Source: Korobacter sp963758505
Lineage (GTDB): Bacteria > Acidobacteriota > Terriglobia > Terriglobales > Acidobacteriaceae
Assembly: GCA_963758505.1 (NCBI GenBank)
Contig: CAVWVJ010000001.1
Coordinates: 62,001 to 126,000, forward strand
Reading direction: 5' to 3'
Length of the DNA stretch: 64,000 bases
Numbering within the stretch: position 1 is the stretch's first letter; every line of letters begins with the position of its first letter. Under the pieces are notes generated by a model that saw nothing but the letters and a program-made list of their open reading frames with translations, did no database searches and was not told the origin of the DNA. This document shows positions 18,361 to 27,216 of this stretch, piece by piece. A program made the position numbers and the translations under genes.

Positions 18361-19375
18361 TGATCTGAGTCGCTGGCCAGCGGAGTCAGAGATTCAGCCC
18401 GTATCAGCACCGCCGGCAAGTCCCATCCTGAGTTGTGCGATAGTTTCGGAATATTTCCAATTCCCTGGGCTGCTCGGTCGTATTTTTCAGGCATTGCGAG
18501 ACATTACATCGGGTCGGCGAAGTCTCACAGTCGACGTAAGGTCCACGCCTAATTACCCCTTCCTTTCTCCGCTGCGAGCCATCGAACCGCTGGGCATTCA
18601 ATGCAGGAACCTGCCCATATCGCGCCCGGTCACTCAGCAGCTCGCGGAGAAAACAAAAACGATAGGAACGGCTCCTGCCAAGGGCCCCATTTTAACTTCT
18701 GGGACTATGCGGCATCTTCGAACTCTGCGCACGTTGCTGGCTCTTGATGATGTCGCGCAGTGGCCCGCCTTCGCGCCGTCATGCGAAGTAAAATCGCAGC
18801 CACAAGTAGCAGGAAACCGACCGCCGCCAGAGTCATTGCCTGTTTCATCGGTGCGCGAGTGTATTTGGGCCATCTCGATTGGGCACCTCCGATTTTTGGC
18901 TATCGTCGCCTAATCCGTGCTGCCATCCTGGGGCACGGAAGAGTTAACATGATTGCGGCTGGAACGAACAACGCCCCACAGCATATGGTCTTATGGCTGC
19001 GGGGCGTTGCCGGTTGCGATCAATCCCTCCCGGAAAAGATCACGACCGACAACCAGCTCAATTGTTCGGGCGGCAACAACGCCCTGCCATCCACTTTCGC
19101 TGAGAATGGCAAGGCGTCTCACTTTGGACCCAGATGAGTGTTCTACAGCAGTTAGGCGCAGGATCAAAGATCACCGGCGTAACGGCGATCGGTAACAGGG
19201 CTGCACGCCCCAGATCGTCTTACGGGGCGCAATGCACGCCCCAACCTCGCTCTTGCCCGAGACGAGGCCGAACGCGGAGCAACTTTAAGGACGCTTGCAC
19301 CATGCGCGCCTTGACCGCATCACTTCTGTACAACCCCAAGTCATGTTTAGTGACTCAATCCCTACAGGAGGGAAC
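18361..19375. other. Low-information stretch with one strong hairpin
   Basis: No convincing gene. It holds a long inverted repeat at 18969-19009 and a second, weaker GC-rich pair around 19200-19245. Short open frames here lack homology signals. Confidence 0.4.
18969..19009. other. Long hairpin, possible bidirectional transcription stop
   Basis: A 14-bp arm (CAACGCCCCACAGC) pairs with GCTGCGGGGCGTTG across 13 bases, one mismatch. No T-run follows on either strand, so it may be a structural relic instead of an intrinsic terminator. Confidence 0.4.
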
Positions 19376-19531
19376 ATGGGGATTTTCTTGATTTTGGGTG
19401 CAGTGCTGTTCGTCGCTTGGATCCTTGGGTTCACGATGTTTCATGTTGCCGGCGGATTGATTCACATTCTGCTGGTGCTGGCCATAATTTCGGTCGTTGT
19501 TCACTTCGTCACGGGTCGCAAGGTGGCATAG
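19376..19531 (+). CDS. lmo0937-family small membrane protein
   Basis: 51 residues: MGIFLILGAVLFVAWILGF, a short polar turn, GGLIHILLVLAIISVVVHF and a basic tail GRKVA. The two-helix pattern with GGLIHxLLV and a charged end is the lmo0937/DUF5670 signature. The ATG at 19376 has AGGAGGG eight bases upstream; an earlier in-frame start lacks one and adds a non-membrane leader. Function is unknown; family members are often stress-associated. A truncated paralogue lies at 50567-50695. Confidence 0.8.
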   Translation: MGIFLILGAVLFVAWILGFTMFHVAGGLIHILLVLAIISVVVHFVTGRKVA

Positions 19532-19602
19532 ATTCGTCCGCGATGTCGATTCTTAGAGATCGTCGGACAGCGGCACAGCCCTGAGCGGTCTTTTGCTTAA
19601 GC

Positions 19603-19680
19603 GATCTCGAGCCAGACCTGCTCTTTTCAGGCGTGATGATGCCGCACATGAGCGGCGTGTTATTGATGTCGGGCGGTTTC
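19603..19680 (+). pseudogene. Short receiver-domain remnant
   Basis: The frame reads DLEPDLLFSGVMMPHMSGVLL, which resembles the phospho-acceptor loop of a response regulator (DLLISDVMMPxMSG) with Asp replaced by Gly at the acceptor position. Nothing recognisable flanks it, so it is a relic at best. Confidence 0.3.
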
Positions 19681-20468
19681 GAAGAACTGCAGCTTGCCCG
19701 CATCGGTAGTGAGGATGATGCTTCCCAAGGCGTTCAATTCGAAACGATGTCTGCTTCGCTCGCAAATCATGGGACAAGACCGCAAAGAGACGACGCAACT
19801 TCGGCGAACGCTCGAGATGCACCTTCTAATACCTCCAAAGAGAGTGACAGCGTCTTGCATGAGATCTTGGAATCGTTCCATGTTCTCCTAACAGCAGTAA
19901 TTCAGATTTTGCCCATGAGGAGTAGTATCCTTAGCGAATTGCAGGCGGCAGTGTAGCCGTCAGGTCCGTCCCTTCGCCCTCGAGATCCGCGGTCAGCAGC
20001 TTGAGACAGGTATAACCATCAACGGATCGCAAGATGTCTCTCAGCTCAGCACCGCATGGGGCGCAAGTTCAAGCCTGAAGGCTTCCCCCGCTCCTGCAGA
20101 CTGCTCCTTCGCGCCGCCTACAAGGCGTCCGGAGTACCCCTTGGAGATGGTGGGAGGAATGCTTGGGTGCAGAGTCTCCGCAAAATTGCGGCGCGCGTGG
20201 AAGGCATTTTCGGACAAACGGGCGTACTTGGGAATGAGCCAGCAAGAGAAGAAAGGCTAGCGTAGAATAACGGCACTCTGAATTGCAGGCATTTCAGGAG
20301 CCCCGGACGATTTCGAGATCGGATGGGGCTTTCTTGCGTGTGCGACAGACAACCAGGATAGAGCTATTTCATTAGAGGAGGTGCCGCGTCTCGCTTATGC
20401 CCCGGGGCATATCGAACGGTTCGCGGCATGCGAGGAGAGCCCTCCAGAGCGGGGCTTTGATATCGACC
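19681..20468. other. No gene recognised
   Basis: About 790 bases with short overlapping frames on both strands, none with a plausible start and motif. Nothing further seen. Confidence 0.35.
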
Positions 20469-20648
20469 ATGGACTGTGTAATTAAAGACGCACTCAGTCG
20501 TGAGCTAACGCGGACACTCCGAGTTCGTGTTGCACTCGCAAACGAGCATGGAGAAGAACATCCCGTGGTGGAGGCCGCGCAGCGAGAGTACGATGCGGCC
20601 CTCCTGATGCTGGTAGAGCATGTGATCGCGCACCGCTGTTTGCGCTAG
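20469..20648 (+). CDS. Small hypothetical protein
   Basis: 59 residues starting MDCVIKDALSRELTRTLRVR. It is charged and probably helical, with AANEHGEEHPVVEAA-like composition and no membrane segment. I do not recognise a family. An upstream in-frame start at 20397 would add an Arg-rich leader that looks non-coding. No neighbour suggests a role. Confidence 0.4.
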   Translation: MDCVIKDALSRELTRTLRVRVALANEHGEEHPVVEAAQREYDAALLMLVEHVIAHRCLR

Positions 20649-21165
20649 ATCTCGACTCATGCATTGCGAACTTGCCGTCAGCAGTCGGGGAGCGCGCGGA
20701 TGCGGATTCCACGACGATAGGGGTTAACAGCTTGAACACGACGGAGTCATCACATCGCGGACAGCTTGGGAAAATGTGATCTTGAAGCACATAAGCTTGA
20801 TACAGTATGCCGGCAACGTCGGGCGACGGCGCGCAAGGCGGGGGCGCGCACGTTGGCGAAACCAGCTAAGCCGGCGGCCGTTTCTGACTGATAAGCACTC
20901 AGTCGCACGCCGCTCAACCCCGCGCCCGGAGCGCGCTTCGAGGAAGCAGTGCGCCAAATGTGTGCGCGATTCAGGAGAGATTGGACGCCGAGACTGGCAG
21001 CAGGGAAGAGGACGAGAAGAGTTTATGCTGATTTCTTCTGGTTCTTGTTATTTCAGAGCCTTCGGAAAAACGAATGCGATGCTCCGAACGGTGAGGGCCC
21101 GTCTATCGGGCGCCAGCGTAACTCTGCTCAGAGCGCGGCGTGTGTAGGCCGCCATCCTCGACCGG
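20649..21165. other. Intergenic, nothing recognised
   Basis: About 500 bases between a small hypothetical gene and the convergent DNA glycosylase gene. Frames here are GC-rich shadows without motifs. Confidence 0.4.
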
Positions 21166-21900
21166 TTACCCGACGCTTCGGTTGTTCAGGCTGTAGGCGC
21201 AAGCACTTCGCACTGGGCACTCCGTGCAACGCGGCTTTGAACGCTTGCATAGCTCCTGACCGTGCTGCCGGAGCAGCTGATGTGCCCGGATCAGCGAAGC
21301 GCAGTCGGGTGGGAGTTGTTCAGAAGTCGCATCCTGAACCAAGCGGTAGGTTGCTGAATAGCTCTTCTGCTCATCGGCAAAGCCCAGGCGACACAACACG
21401 CGCAAGCCATTCGAATCGAGCGCCATCACCGGATATGAACCAGTAAACAAAAGGATCTTTTCCGCGCCTGGGTCGCCGATGCTGGGAAATCTCTTTAAGG
21501 CTTTTTTCGCTTCCGCCAACGGTTTCCTGAGTACCGACCGCAGATCGCTGTCGAACTCCTCGGATGCGATCTTTGCTATCGTGAGAATCTTTTCGGCACT
21601 GATGTCGGGAAGTATGCCAGCCTTGCCGATGGCGGCTAATGCAGGGTGCTTAGCCGCAAGAATCTGTTCGGGGCGTGTTCCAATGGTTTGTTTTAGGGTA
21701 GCGAATGCTTCGGCGCGGCGCTTGTCACTCGCCAGATACGCGATGTTTTCCCAGATGACTAGCTCCAGTGGGTCGGTCAAAAGAGGCGACGCAGGCGAGC
21801 CATAGTGCTGCTGGAGTTTATCGACCAGCGTCGAAAACGCGATAGTCGGCTCCCCCTGCTCACTCCGAGTGGCCGTCGTTTTTCGAACGGATGAAGACAT
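21166..21900 (-). CDS. HhH-GPD DNA glycosylase, endonuclease III-like, with 4Fe-4S loop
   Basis: 244 residues of the HhH-GPD base-excision-repair superfamily. A helix-hairpin-helix lies around residues 140-155 (FPSIGDPGAEKILLF) and the catalytic-loop aspartate is in ALDSNGLRVL. The C-terminus has four cysteines spaced C-x6-C-x2-C-x5-C (C218, C225, C228, C234), the endonuclease III iron-sulphur loop. The canonical Lys of bifunctional EndoIII (LPGVGxKTA) is not obvious (GDPGAEK), so it may be a monofunctional glycosylase or a divergent Nth. It would excise damaged bases in the cytoplasm. Its start overlaps a short upstream frame by 41 bases. Confidence 0.85.
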   Translation of the reverse strand: MSSSVRKTTATRSEQGEPTIAFSTLVDKLQQHYGSPASPLLTDPLELVIWENIAYLASDKRRAEAFATLKQTIGTRPEQILAAKHPALAAIGKAGILPDISAEKILTIAKIASEEFDSDLRSVLRKPLAEAKKALKRFPSIGDPGAEKILLFTGSYPVMALDSNGLRVLCRLGFADEQKSYSATYRLVQDATSEQLPPDCASLIRAHQLLRQHGQELCKRSKPRCTECPVRSACAYSLNNRSVG

Positions 21901-22048
21901 TGCTCATTGTAGCGAAATGCTCGGTCACATATGCGGCGCCGTTCACGATGTCAAAGTGTGCATCCGCTTTCTCTTGCATACCGTTGAGCAAGATTCGAGC
22001 GGCATTTAGGATAGTTTTCGCCACAGAGAGGATTTGCCGTTGATCCAA
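21860..22048 (-). CDS. Small hypothetical protein overlapping the glycosylase start
   Basis: 62 residues (MDQRQILSVAKTILNAARIL ... VNGAAYVTEHFATMSN). Predicted helical, no known domain. It overlaps the start of the glycosylase gene by 41 bases and follows the receiver-like gene by 9 bases, so it could be translated in one operon; it could also be a chance frame. Confidence 0.3.
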   Translation of the reverse strand: MDQRQILSVAKTILNAARILLNGMQEKADAHFDIVNGAAYVTEHFATMSNVFIRSKNDGHSE

Positions 22049-22057
22049 GCTGTTGAT

Positions 22058-22411
22058 CTAAGCTGCAGAAAAGCGTGGCAGTTGCCGTTGCAATTCGCGG
22101 ACAAGGGGCTCGCTCCCGTTGGTAACGTCAATCGAAGCGTCCGCGAGAGTTTCCTCTTGCCTTTCACCGGTAAACACAAACAAGATCAGACACTCTGGGC
22201 ATAGTTGCCGGATCGCATAAATGAGCGGTTCTCTCACCTCGGGTTCAACCGAGTGGCCGAGGACGACTGCTTCGACTTTCTGCTGTAAGGCCAGAAACGG
22301 CGCTTCCTCAGGCGTACGCGGGGATACCACACGAAACCCTGCAAGAGCCAAGGTGTCATTGCGAACTATCAGGAGTCTCGTATTCCGGCTTACCGAGAGA
22401 ATGTTATACAT
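22058..22411 (-). CDS. Receiver-like small signalling protein
   Basis: 117 residues from MYNILSVSRNTRLLIVRND. The alternation of hydrophobic strands and helices (RLLIVRNDTLALAGFRVVSP, VEAVVLGHSVEPE, CLILFVFTGE, ASIDVTNGSEPLV) follows a CheY-like fold. The acidic pair of strand 1 is replaced by Ser/Arg and the acceptor Asp is replaced by Gly-His (LGHS), so phosphorylation is unlikely. Proteins of this kind are common next to true receivers in Acidobacteriota; function unknown. The longer frame to 22510 has an unlikely leader. Confidence 0.6.
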   Translation of the reverse strand: MYNILSVSRNTRLLIVRNDTLALAGFRVVSPRTPEEAPFLALQQKVEAVVLGHSVEPEVREPLIYAIRQLCPECLILFVFTGERQEETLADASIDVTNGSEPLVRELQRQLPRFSAA

Positions 22412-22575
22412 CGGTTCACGAATGTGATGGGAATACAACGAAGCGTGCGCGAGTTGTCCAGACGGTAAAAAGCTCTCGATCACCCAGCCATCCTTTGTCG
22501 GGCTGCCCAAAATGTGAAGACTGGGTTCCCGCTCAAAGATGACAATTCCGTCATTTTGGCTTTACACTGCCCTGG

Positions 22576-22797
22576 GTGAGTCCCTATCGAAATCTCGTGC
22601 GCGTCTCCTCGGTGGGCCCAAAATCTTGCCCTCTATGTGATCAACACGAACTGGATATCAATGATCTGGAAGACGTGTCCGACCACCTATTTGGTCATGG
22701 TCTGGATTGCATCCACGTCGGTTCTGAGGATTACAAGACCCATGCAGGAAGTCCGATGCGAACCACGGTCGCGGTTTTCGCGAAGCAAGTGAAATAG
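22576..22797 (+). CDS. Small CxxC protein, possible zinc finger
   Basis: 73 residues with CPLCDQHELDINDLEDVSDH followed by LFGHGLDCIHVG. The Cys-x2-Cys and later His/Cys could bind zinc. The ORF ends 3 bases before the end of the convergent receiver gene. Family not recognised; coding status supported by the motif and compact layout. Confidence 0.45.
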   Translation: MSPYRNLVRVSSVGPKSCPLCDQHELDINDLEDVSDHLFGHGLDCIHVGSEDYKTHAGSPMRTTVAVFAKQVK

Positions 22798-22800
22798 GAG

Positions 22801-23190
22801 CTATTTTTTGCGTTCTGGATCCTGTTGAACCCGCCGTTTTGCAACCGCACCCTCCAACACGAAAGCGATGTGTTCCGGCTCAACTGGATATGTGAGGCAT
22901 GCCTCCGCGTCATGTTCCGACGCCGCAAACCCGGCATTGACGGCCGAGTAAAACACGATCGCCGGTTGACGTATGCCCTCGGCGTGTCGGATCCGACGGC
23001 ATACTTCGAAGCCATCTATATCCGGCAGGTGAATATCGAGCAACACGGCATCGAAGGATCCGGCGGTTGCCAGGTCAACCGCGCCCAGTCCGTCTTCCGC
23101 ACAGGTGACGCTTAAGCCGAGCTGTCCGAGAACCCTCTGCATGGCGTAGCACTGGATCTGACTATCGTCCACAAGCAGGACGGAGAACAT
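22801..23190 (-). CDS. Single-domain response regulator
   Basis: 130 residues, start at 23190 (MFSVLLVDDSQIQ) with an AAGGGG ribosome site; the longer frame upstream is non-coding in character. The receiver hallmarks are intact: acidic pair DD in LLVDDS, acceptor Asp in AVLLDIHLPDIDG, and Ser/Ala in VFYSAVN. The usual final Lys is replaced (LTYPVEPEH), which may alter phosphotransfer. No output domain, so it would act through protein contacts as CheY/Spo0F types do. A strong hairpin lies 250 bases upstream. Confidence 0.85.
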   Translation of the reverse strand: MFSVLLVDDSQIQCYAMQRVLGQLGLSVTCAEDGLGAVDLATAGSFDAVLLDIHLPDIDGFEVCRRIRHAEGIRQPAIVFYSAVNAGFAASEHDAEACLTYPVEPEHIAFVLEGAVAKRRVQQDPERKK

Positions 23191-23438
23191 ACTCACCCCT
23201 TCCGGTTGGGCGGTGATTGTGTCGAGCAACTCTCTTGAGGGCGCACCGATATCGCGATTGCATCGTGTGGCGAGCCGTCTTGAGCCCGAACTTGTTGGGG
23301 GAAAAAGTCTACGCGCCGCCCCGAGGGTGAAAGTGCGCCAAATCGCGCCATTGAGTCCATCCAAGTGCCCCTTATGCAGTTGGGGATTATCCCGTGCTAA
23401 GCCGAGGAGTAGCATCGGTGCGTTCGAACTGAAGGAAT

Positions 23439-23472
23439 GCCCCAAGCGACCTTCCGCTTCATCGCTTGGGGC
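23439..23472. terminator. Long hairpin upstream of the receiver and before the SpoIIAA-like gene
   Basis: An 11-bp perfect arm (GCCCCAAGCGA / TCGCTTGGGGC) spans 12 bases. T-rich tail is weak on either strand; possibly an attenuator or terminator. Confidence 0.4.
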
Positions 23473-23592
23473 GTTTGAACTTCGCGGTCCCATCGGAACG
23501 TGCAATAGACGCGGTTTTCGGCCGCCGCTTCTTGTGTCCCCTATTTACTAGTCAGTATAGTTGCTCTACGATACGCATCGAGTCAGCCATTC

Positions 23593-23958
23593 ATGGCCTA
23601 TCAATTTTCGATCGATAGCGAACGCGGTGTGGTCAAGGTGTCTTTCACCGGGAAGCTGGGCAGTGAAGACGTCGCCGAGTATCTCGTATCTCTGCAATTC
23701 CGCCCAGATTTCCAACCTACCTACTCGGAGTTGGTGGACGTCTCGGCTGTTGCGGAGGTGAACCTAAGCATGTCGGATCTCGAGTATTTGTCTTCTCTTG
23801 ATCCGTTTTTCGGCGGCGTCCGACGAGCTTTCATTGCAACCGCTGGCAACGTGTTCGCTTCGTGCCGGATGTACAAGCTAATCTCCAAACGGCCGAATAT
23901 CGAAATATTCAAGACTCACGCCGAAGCTGTTGAGTGGTTGGCGCCCTCTCAGGGCTGA
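23593..23958 (+). CDS. SpoIIAA-like / STAS-type protein
   Basis: 121 residues: MAYQFSIDSERGVVKVSFTG, then SELVDVSAVAEVNLSMSDLE and ATAGNVFASCRMYKLISK. The strand-helix pattern and the central (Y/L)VDVSAV turn fit the SpoIIAA-like/STAS-superfamily fold seen in many small Acidobacteriota proteins. A role in anti-sigma or lipid-binding regulation is possible but not shown. No operon partner is evident. Confidence 0.6.
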   Translation: MAYQFSIDSERGVVKVSFTGKLGSEDVAEYLVSLQFRPDFQPTYSELVDVSAVAEVNLSMSDLEYLSSLDPFFGGVRRAFIATAGNVFASCRMYKLISKRPNIEIFKTHAEAVEWLAPSQG

Positions 23959-24014
23959 CTGCCCTACTCCTGGGCAACCGTTTTTCCTTCGACGAGAAAG
24001 CGCCTGAGGTTTCC

Positions 24015-24241
24015 TTACTCTTCCTCGTAGATGACTGCTGGATGAACCCCGCACTGCCCCATATTCGCCTCAGCCCATCTAATGGCGCTTGGATGGCTTC
24101 GGCGTTGTTGCTGGTATTGGGAAGTGCTACGGAATATGCGATCTCGCACCTGGGGCAGCGCACACCCACGAAGATGTAACCCGCCTGACTGTCTGGCGTG
24201 AGCACAGCAGGAAGCCGCACTGCATATAAGGGGTTTACCCG
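24015..24241 (-). pseudogene. CxxC small protein broken by a one-base frameshift
   Basis: One frame reads PLYAVRLPAVLTPDSQAGYI and RCPRCEIAYSVALPNTSNNA; after a one-base loss near 24085 another reads AIRWAEANMGQCGVHPAVIYEEE. Joined, they match the intact paralogue at 33863-34153 (RRPAVLTPENQ, RCPRCPVVYSVAIPSS, ALRWAEARMGACGAHLPVLYEEA) over its whole C-terminal half. The lesion is a single base, so assembly error is as likely as real decay. Confidence 0.75.
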
Positions 24242-24384
24242 TCATAAAGCACCTCTCGCGCCGGAATAAGGCACGATCCCATAGGATGCAGAACCTCCGC
24301 ATTGAAAGGCGAAAACCCCGCCCAGGGGAGCGGGGCGTCCGTCGCGCGCGCAGGTTGCCGACTGTTGCGGCGCGATCTGGAATC

Positions 24385-24558
24385 TTAGGAGCTACTCTGT
24401 TCCATCCTCTCGATGCAGGCATTCAGTTCCTGCACCATGCAATAGAGTAGGTATCTTTCCTCGGCGTCAAGGGTTACGCTCATTGCCGCGCGGTATTCGG
24501 CGCGCAGCATCTCTAATTCTTGGAGCTGATCGGGATCGGGGTTTTGAGGCGACCACAT
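24385..24558 (-). CDS. Small hypothetical protein (57 aa)
   Basis: A complete small frame: MWSPQNPDPDQLQELEMLRA, then EYRAAMSVTLDAEERYLLYC and MVQELNACIERMEQSSS. The composition is that of a soluble two-helix protein, typical of tiny acidobacterial ORFs. It begins with ATG at 24558 and lies between the MEDS gene and the broken CxxC gene on the same strand. Confidence 0.5.
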   Translation of the reverse strand: MWSPQNPDPDQLQELEMLRAEYRAAMSVTLDAEERYLLYCMVQELNACIERMEQSSS

Positions 24559-24947
24559 GTTGCAAAACTGAACACCCTTTCACCGGGCATGACACTCCCA
24601 CCATGAGGCTAGGGAGTCGCCTGCCATCCGTCATCGACGTCGGAGTCTAAGGAAGCTTATAAGCCCGTTCCCTCGGCACAAGGCGTGATGAACGAGACCG
24701 TGCTCAAGGGAAGGCACGCACAGACCGCTCACCTCGCCAAAGCACTCCTTCAAGCGTTGTTGCCGTGTTGCCCTTTTGCTAATGCCGGAGGAGATGTTGA
24801 AGCGCTTGATTAGCAGCCAGCCCGTAGCGTGCCCCAGGATATGAAATACCGGTGTCCATGGCGCCGCAGCAGGCGCTCGGTCTGCGCCTTGTCGAGCGCG
24901 AAGCGGGAGTGTATCGAGTACAGTGTGTAATCGACTCCGTCAGCAGC

Positions 24948-25493
24948 TCATCCACTGACAACCTGGGAATGGGCTTCGGTTATGCCACGTATGCCATCTC
25001 CATCGTGTTCAAGGAGCCATTGCGGATAGGCACAGTGGAGGTGGAATGCTCGATCGTTCAACAGATCATTCCAAAGTTTCTCAAGCCTCAAAGCTCCGGA
25101 TTTATTCCCCTGTTCCCAGAGCACAGCCACCATTTCTCCGAAAACCGTAAGTCCTTGTTCTCTGCTCCGAGCGGCTTTCTTAGCTTCGGTTAAGAGCGCC
25201 CCGACGCTCCTGAGGAACAATCGAGGATGCGGAACGTCCTGGACCATAAAAGTGGAAAGCAGTTCCTCGGCGTCAACCATCGCAAACTGACCCTCTCGTG
25301 CATGTTTCCGTACGTCTACGTCGAGCCGCTCCAAGCACGATATAAGCTGATCCCGATGCTGGGGAGTCGCTACGAGTAACACCGAATTACCAACAAGCAG
25401 TCCCGAGCACACGACGCCACAAAGCCGGTCGATCAGTGCACCATCATTGCCGTAGAAATGGACAGAGTGAACGTTGGCAGTTGCCTGAGACAT
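24948..25493 (-). CDS. MEDS-domain (DcmR-like) sensory protein
   Basis: 181 residues, complete MEDS domain: HSVHFYGNDGALIDRLCGVV near the start, SGLLVGNSVLLVATPQHRDQL (phosphate-loop-like turn), the VDAEELLSTFM strand, and LEKLWNDLLNDRAFHLHCAYP near the end. The HLHCAYP cysteine is the conserved Cys of this family. MEDS domains occur in DcmR regulators and in kinases of methylotrophs and are believed to sense small carbon compounds. No DNA-binding domain is present, so it must work with a partner. Broken copies of the same subtype lie at 3194-3520 and 36586-36705. Confidence 0.85.
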   Translation of the reverse strand: MSQATANVHSVHFYGNDGALIDRLCGVVCSGLLVGNSVLLVATPQHRDQLISCLERLDVDVRKHAREGQFAMVDAEELLSTFMVQDVPHPRLFLRSVGALLTEAKKAARSREQGLTVFGEMVAVLWEQGNKSGALRLEKLWNDLLNDRAFHLHCAYPQWLLEHDGDGIRGITEAHSQVVSG

Positions 25494-25797
25494 AGGAACT
25501 CCTTACGCTTTCCACATTATGATGCGAAAGGGGTAGCTGCGGGAAGAATAAGGGTTCTGGTCGACATCACGACGCCAAATAGCGTCAGCCCAGCCTCCAA
25601 CGGCATTAGGACAGGGCGGTCATGCCCGTTCGGCGGGTAGCGGCGTTTTTTCACTTCTCGGGGCAAGGGGAAGGTTTCTCTGTGACAAACTTTGCCAAAA
25701 CACGGCCAGCTACATCCGCAGCGTGGTCAATCTCTCTTTCCCGATCGCGATCGCTCACGGTTGAATCAGAGGCGTTAATACCGTTGAATCAGAGGCG
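25494..25797. other. Intergenic with a tandem repeat at its end
   Basis: About 300 bases; nothing coding seen. The last part holds the first unit of a 23-base tandem duplication. Confidence 0.4.
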
Positions 25798-25805
25798 TTA
25801 ATACC
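25760..25805. repeat. Perfect 23-bp tandem duplication
   Basis: Two identical head-to-tail copies of a 23-base unit beginning GTTGAATCAGAGGCG (25760-25782 and 25783-25805). The second copy contains the stop codon of the small membrane protein on the minus strand. Confidence 0.95.
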
Positions 25806-25884
25806 ATCGGCCGCGACCATACCAGCCACCGCCGCCGAACAGCAGAATCACAACCACGATGATGATGATCGTTTCTGTACTCAT
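25798..25884 (-). CDS. Tiny glycine-tailed membrane protein
   Basis: 28 residues: MSTETIIIIVVVILLFGGGG followed by WYGRGRWY. A single transmembrane helix then a Gly/aromatic basic tail, a pattern I have seen repeatedly in small soil-bacterial proteins. The ATG at 25884 follows a CGAGCC/GGAG-like site (AGGAGCCGAT). Its stop codon lies within a 23-bp tandem repeat, so the duplication lies just past the coding end. Function unknown. Confidence 0.55.
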   Translation of the reverse strand: MSTETIIIIVVVILLFGGGGWYGRGRWY

Positions 25885-26164
25885 ATCGGCTCCTGGTTCT
25901 TGGAATCTGACCCAAAACGCGACAGTACCTGTGATGCATCGACGGCAGAGCGGGTTCACCCCCCCGGGCACAGCTGAAGATGAGGGTCTTGGAATCGAGC
26001 TCCGGCACAGAACACGCATCGACAGTGATTGAAGCAAACTTGGGTAGCTCGCCTGTTGGAGTTCTCCTTTCTCGCGGGTGACGGGCCGCATACCACCTTG
26101 CAGTCGTCGCGCCTCGACGTGCAAACCGAGGATAGGTGAAGGGTAAGATGGTTTGGTGATGCGT

Positions 26165-26345
26165 CTATCCTAAACTTTCAAAAGCCGATCGAAGAACGAA
26201 CGGTAGCGCTGAAGCGCCACGCGAAGATCTTCCGTGGAGATGTTGCCGCCCCGCTCCCACTGTTGTTCCAGACCGGCACGCTCCTCGGCGAAACCTTCGG
26301 CCAGCTGCTTCATGACCACGCGGTTCTGCCGACCGGCGAATAGCA
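26165..26345 (-). pseudogene. C-terminal fragment of a small helical protein
   Basis: The minus strand reads VVMKQLAEGFAEERAGLEQQ, WERGGNISTEDLRVALQRYR and SFFDRLLKV to a stop. This is the C-terminus of a protein whose N-terminus typically contains LTTADLA; such an N-terminus is found, inverted, at 27217-27426. See the inversion finding. Confidence 0.6.
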
Positions 26346-26495
26346 GGCCGAAAGGATGGTCTTATATCTTTATCTAGGTTAGAGGCGTAGCCGAGGTTAA
26401 TCCCCGGCCGGCTGACGCCGCGTTCTCCGGGGTACAGGCGTTCGAACTCCGGATCGCCATTCAGGACTTCGAGGTCCGTGTAGAACACGGTCGTC

Positions 26496-26660
26496 TCACC
26501 CGGCCGCAGCGTCATCGCTAGGCGGGTCTCCTAGCGACTCCTCCCGTAAGACAAGCAATCCGTCCTGGCCGGCGCTCCAAATTTCCTCTAGGAAGTACGA
26601 ATCGCCGTATCGGTTGAACACCAGGCGGCTGTCCTCGGAAGGACGCAGCGTCAGATCGAT
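26496..26660 (-). pseudogene. Remnant of an acidobacterial secreted protein
   Basis: The frame contains LTLRPSEDSRLVFNRYGDSY and FLEEIWSAGQDGLL, the C-terminal motif (RLVFxRYGDxYFLxxIW) of a common small exported acidobacterial protein. Signal peptide and first half are absent. An adjacent frame (LRPGETTVFYTD, 26470-26515) is also coding-like but cut. Confidence 0.45.
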
Positions 26661-26666
26661 CCCAAG

Positions 26667-27215
26667 GTGATCGCCGTCATTGTTGTCGTTATTCTGGCAG
26701 TCGGAGTGATTGTTGCGGTCCTGATGGCGCGGCGTCGCAAAGTAGCTCTGCGACAACGCTTCGGGTCGGAATATGTACGTGCTGTGCGAGAAGGTGGATC
26801 GGAACGTGCGGCGGAGGCTGTTCTCGTCGAGCGGGAGAAACGGGTATCCAAGTTCAATATCCGCGAACTCGGCGAACCAGAAAAACGGCAGTATGCGGAA
26901 CACTGGCGCCGAGTCCAAGAGCGCTTCGTCGACGACCCAGGAGGAGCCGTCACAGACGCCGACGAAAGCGTTGCGCTTCTAATGGGCGCGCGAGGCTATC
27001 CAGTTGCCGACTTCGGCCAACGCGCCGCCGATCTCTCGGTGGATCACCCTCGTGTAGTCGAGAACTATCGCACAGCGCATGAAATCGCTGTCCGACATCG
27101 GGAGGGCAAAGCGGGCACGGAGGAACTCCGACAGGCGATGATCCATTACCGGTCACTTTTTGAAGACCTTCTGACAGGGCAAGGGCCCGGAAACATTAAG
27201 AGAGAGGTTGCATGA
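26667..27215 (+). CDS. Membrane-anchored helical protein of unknown function
   Basis: 182 residues from a GTG. One N-terminal transmembrane helix (VIVVVILAVGVIVAVLMARRRK) is followed by a soluble helical domain: LRQRFGSEYVRAVREGGS, EKRQYAEHWRRVQERFVDDP, RGYPVADFGQRAADLSVDHP and EELRQAMIHYRSLFEDLL. The HWxxVQxxFVDxP and YPVxDFEQRAADLSVDHP motifs define a widespread uncharacterised family usually followed by an LTTADLA-type gene, as here. Its 5' end abuts minus-strand remnants at 26660, so its native promoter has probably been replaced. Confidence 0.75.
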   Translation: MIAVIVVVILAVGVIVAVLMARRRKVALRQRFGSEYVRAVREGGSERAAEAVLVEREKRVSKFNIRELGEPEKRQYAEHWRRVQERFVDDPGGAVTDADESVALLMGARGYPVADFGQRAADLSVDHPRVVENYRTAHEIAVRHREGKAGTEELRQAMIHYRSLFEDLLTGQGPGNIKREVA

Positions 27216-27216
27216 T

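Noticed and set aside
18969..19009. Intrinsic terminator
   Set aside because: Strong stem but no T-run on either strand and no gene ending close by, so it is listed only as a hairpin.
25760..25805. CRISPR-like repeat
   Set aside because: Only two adjacent copies with no spacers; a simple tandem duplication.
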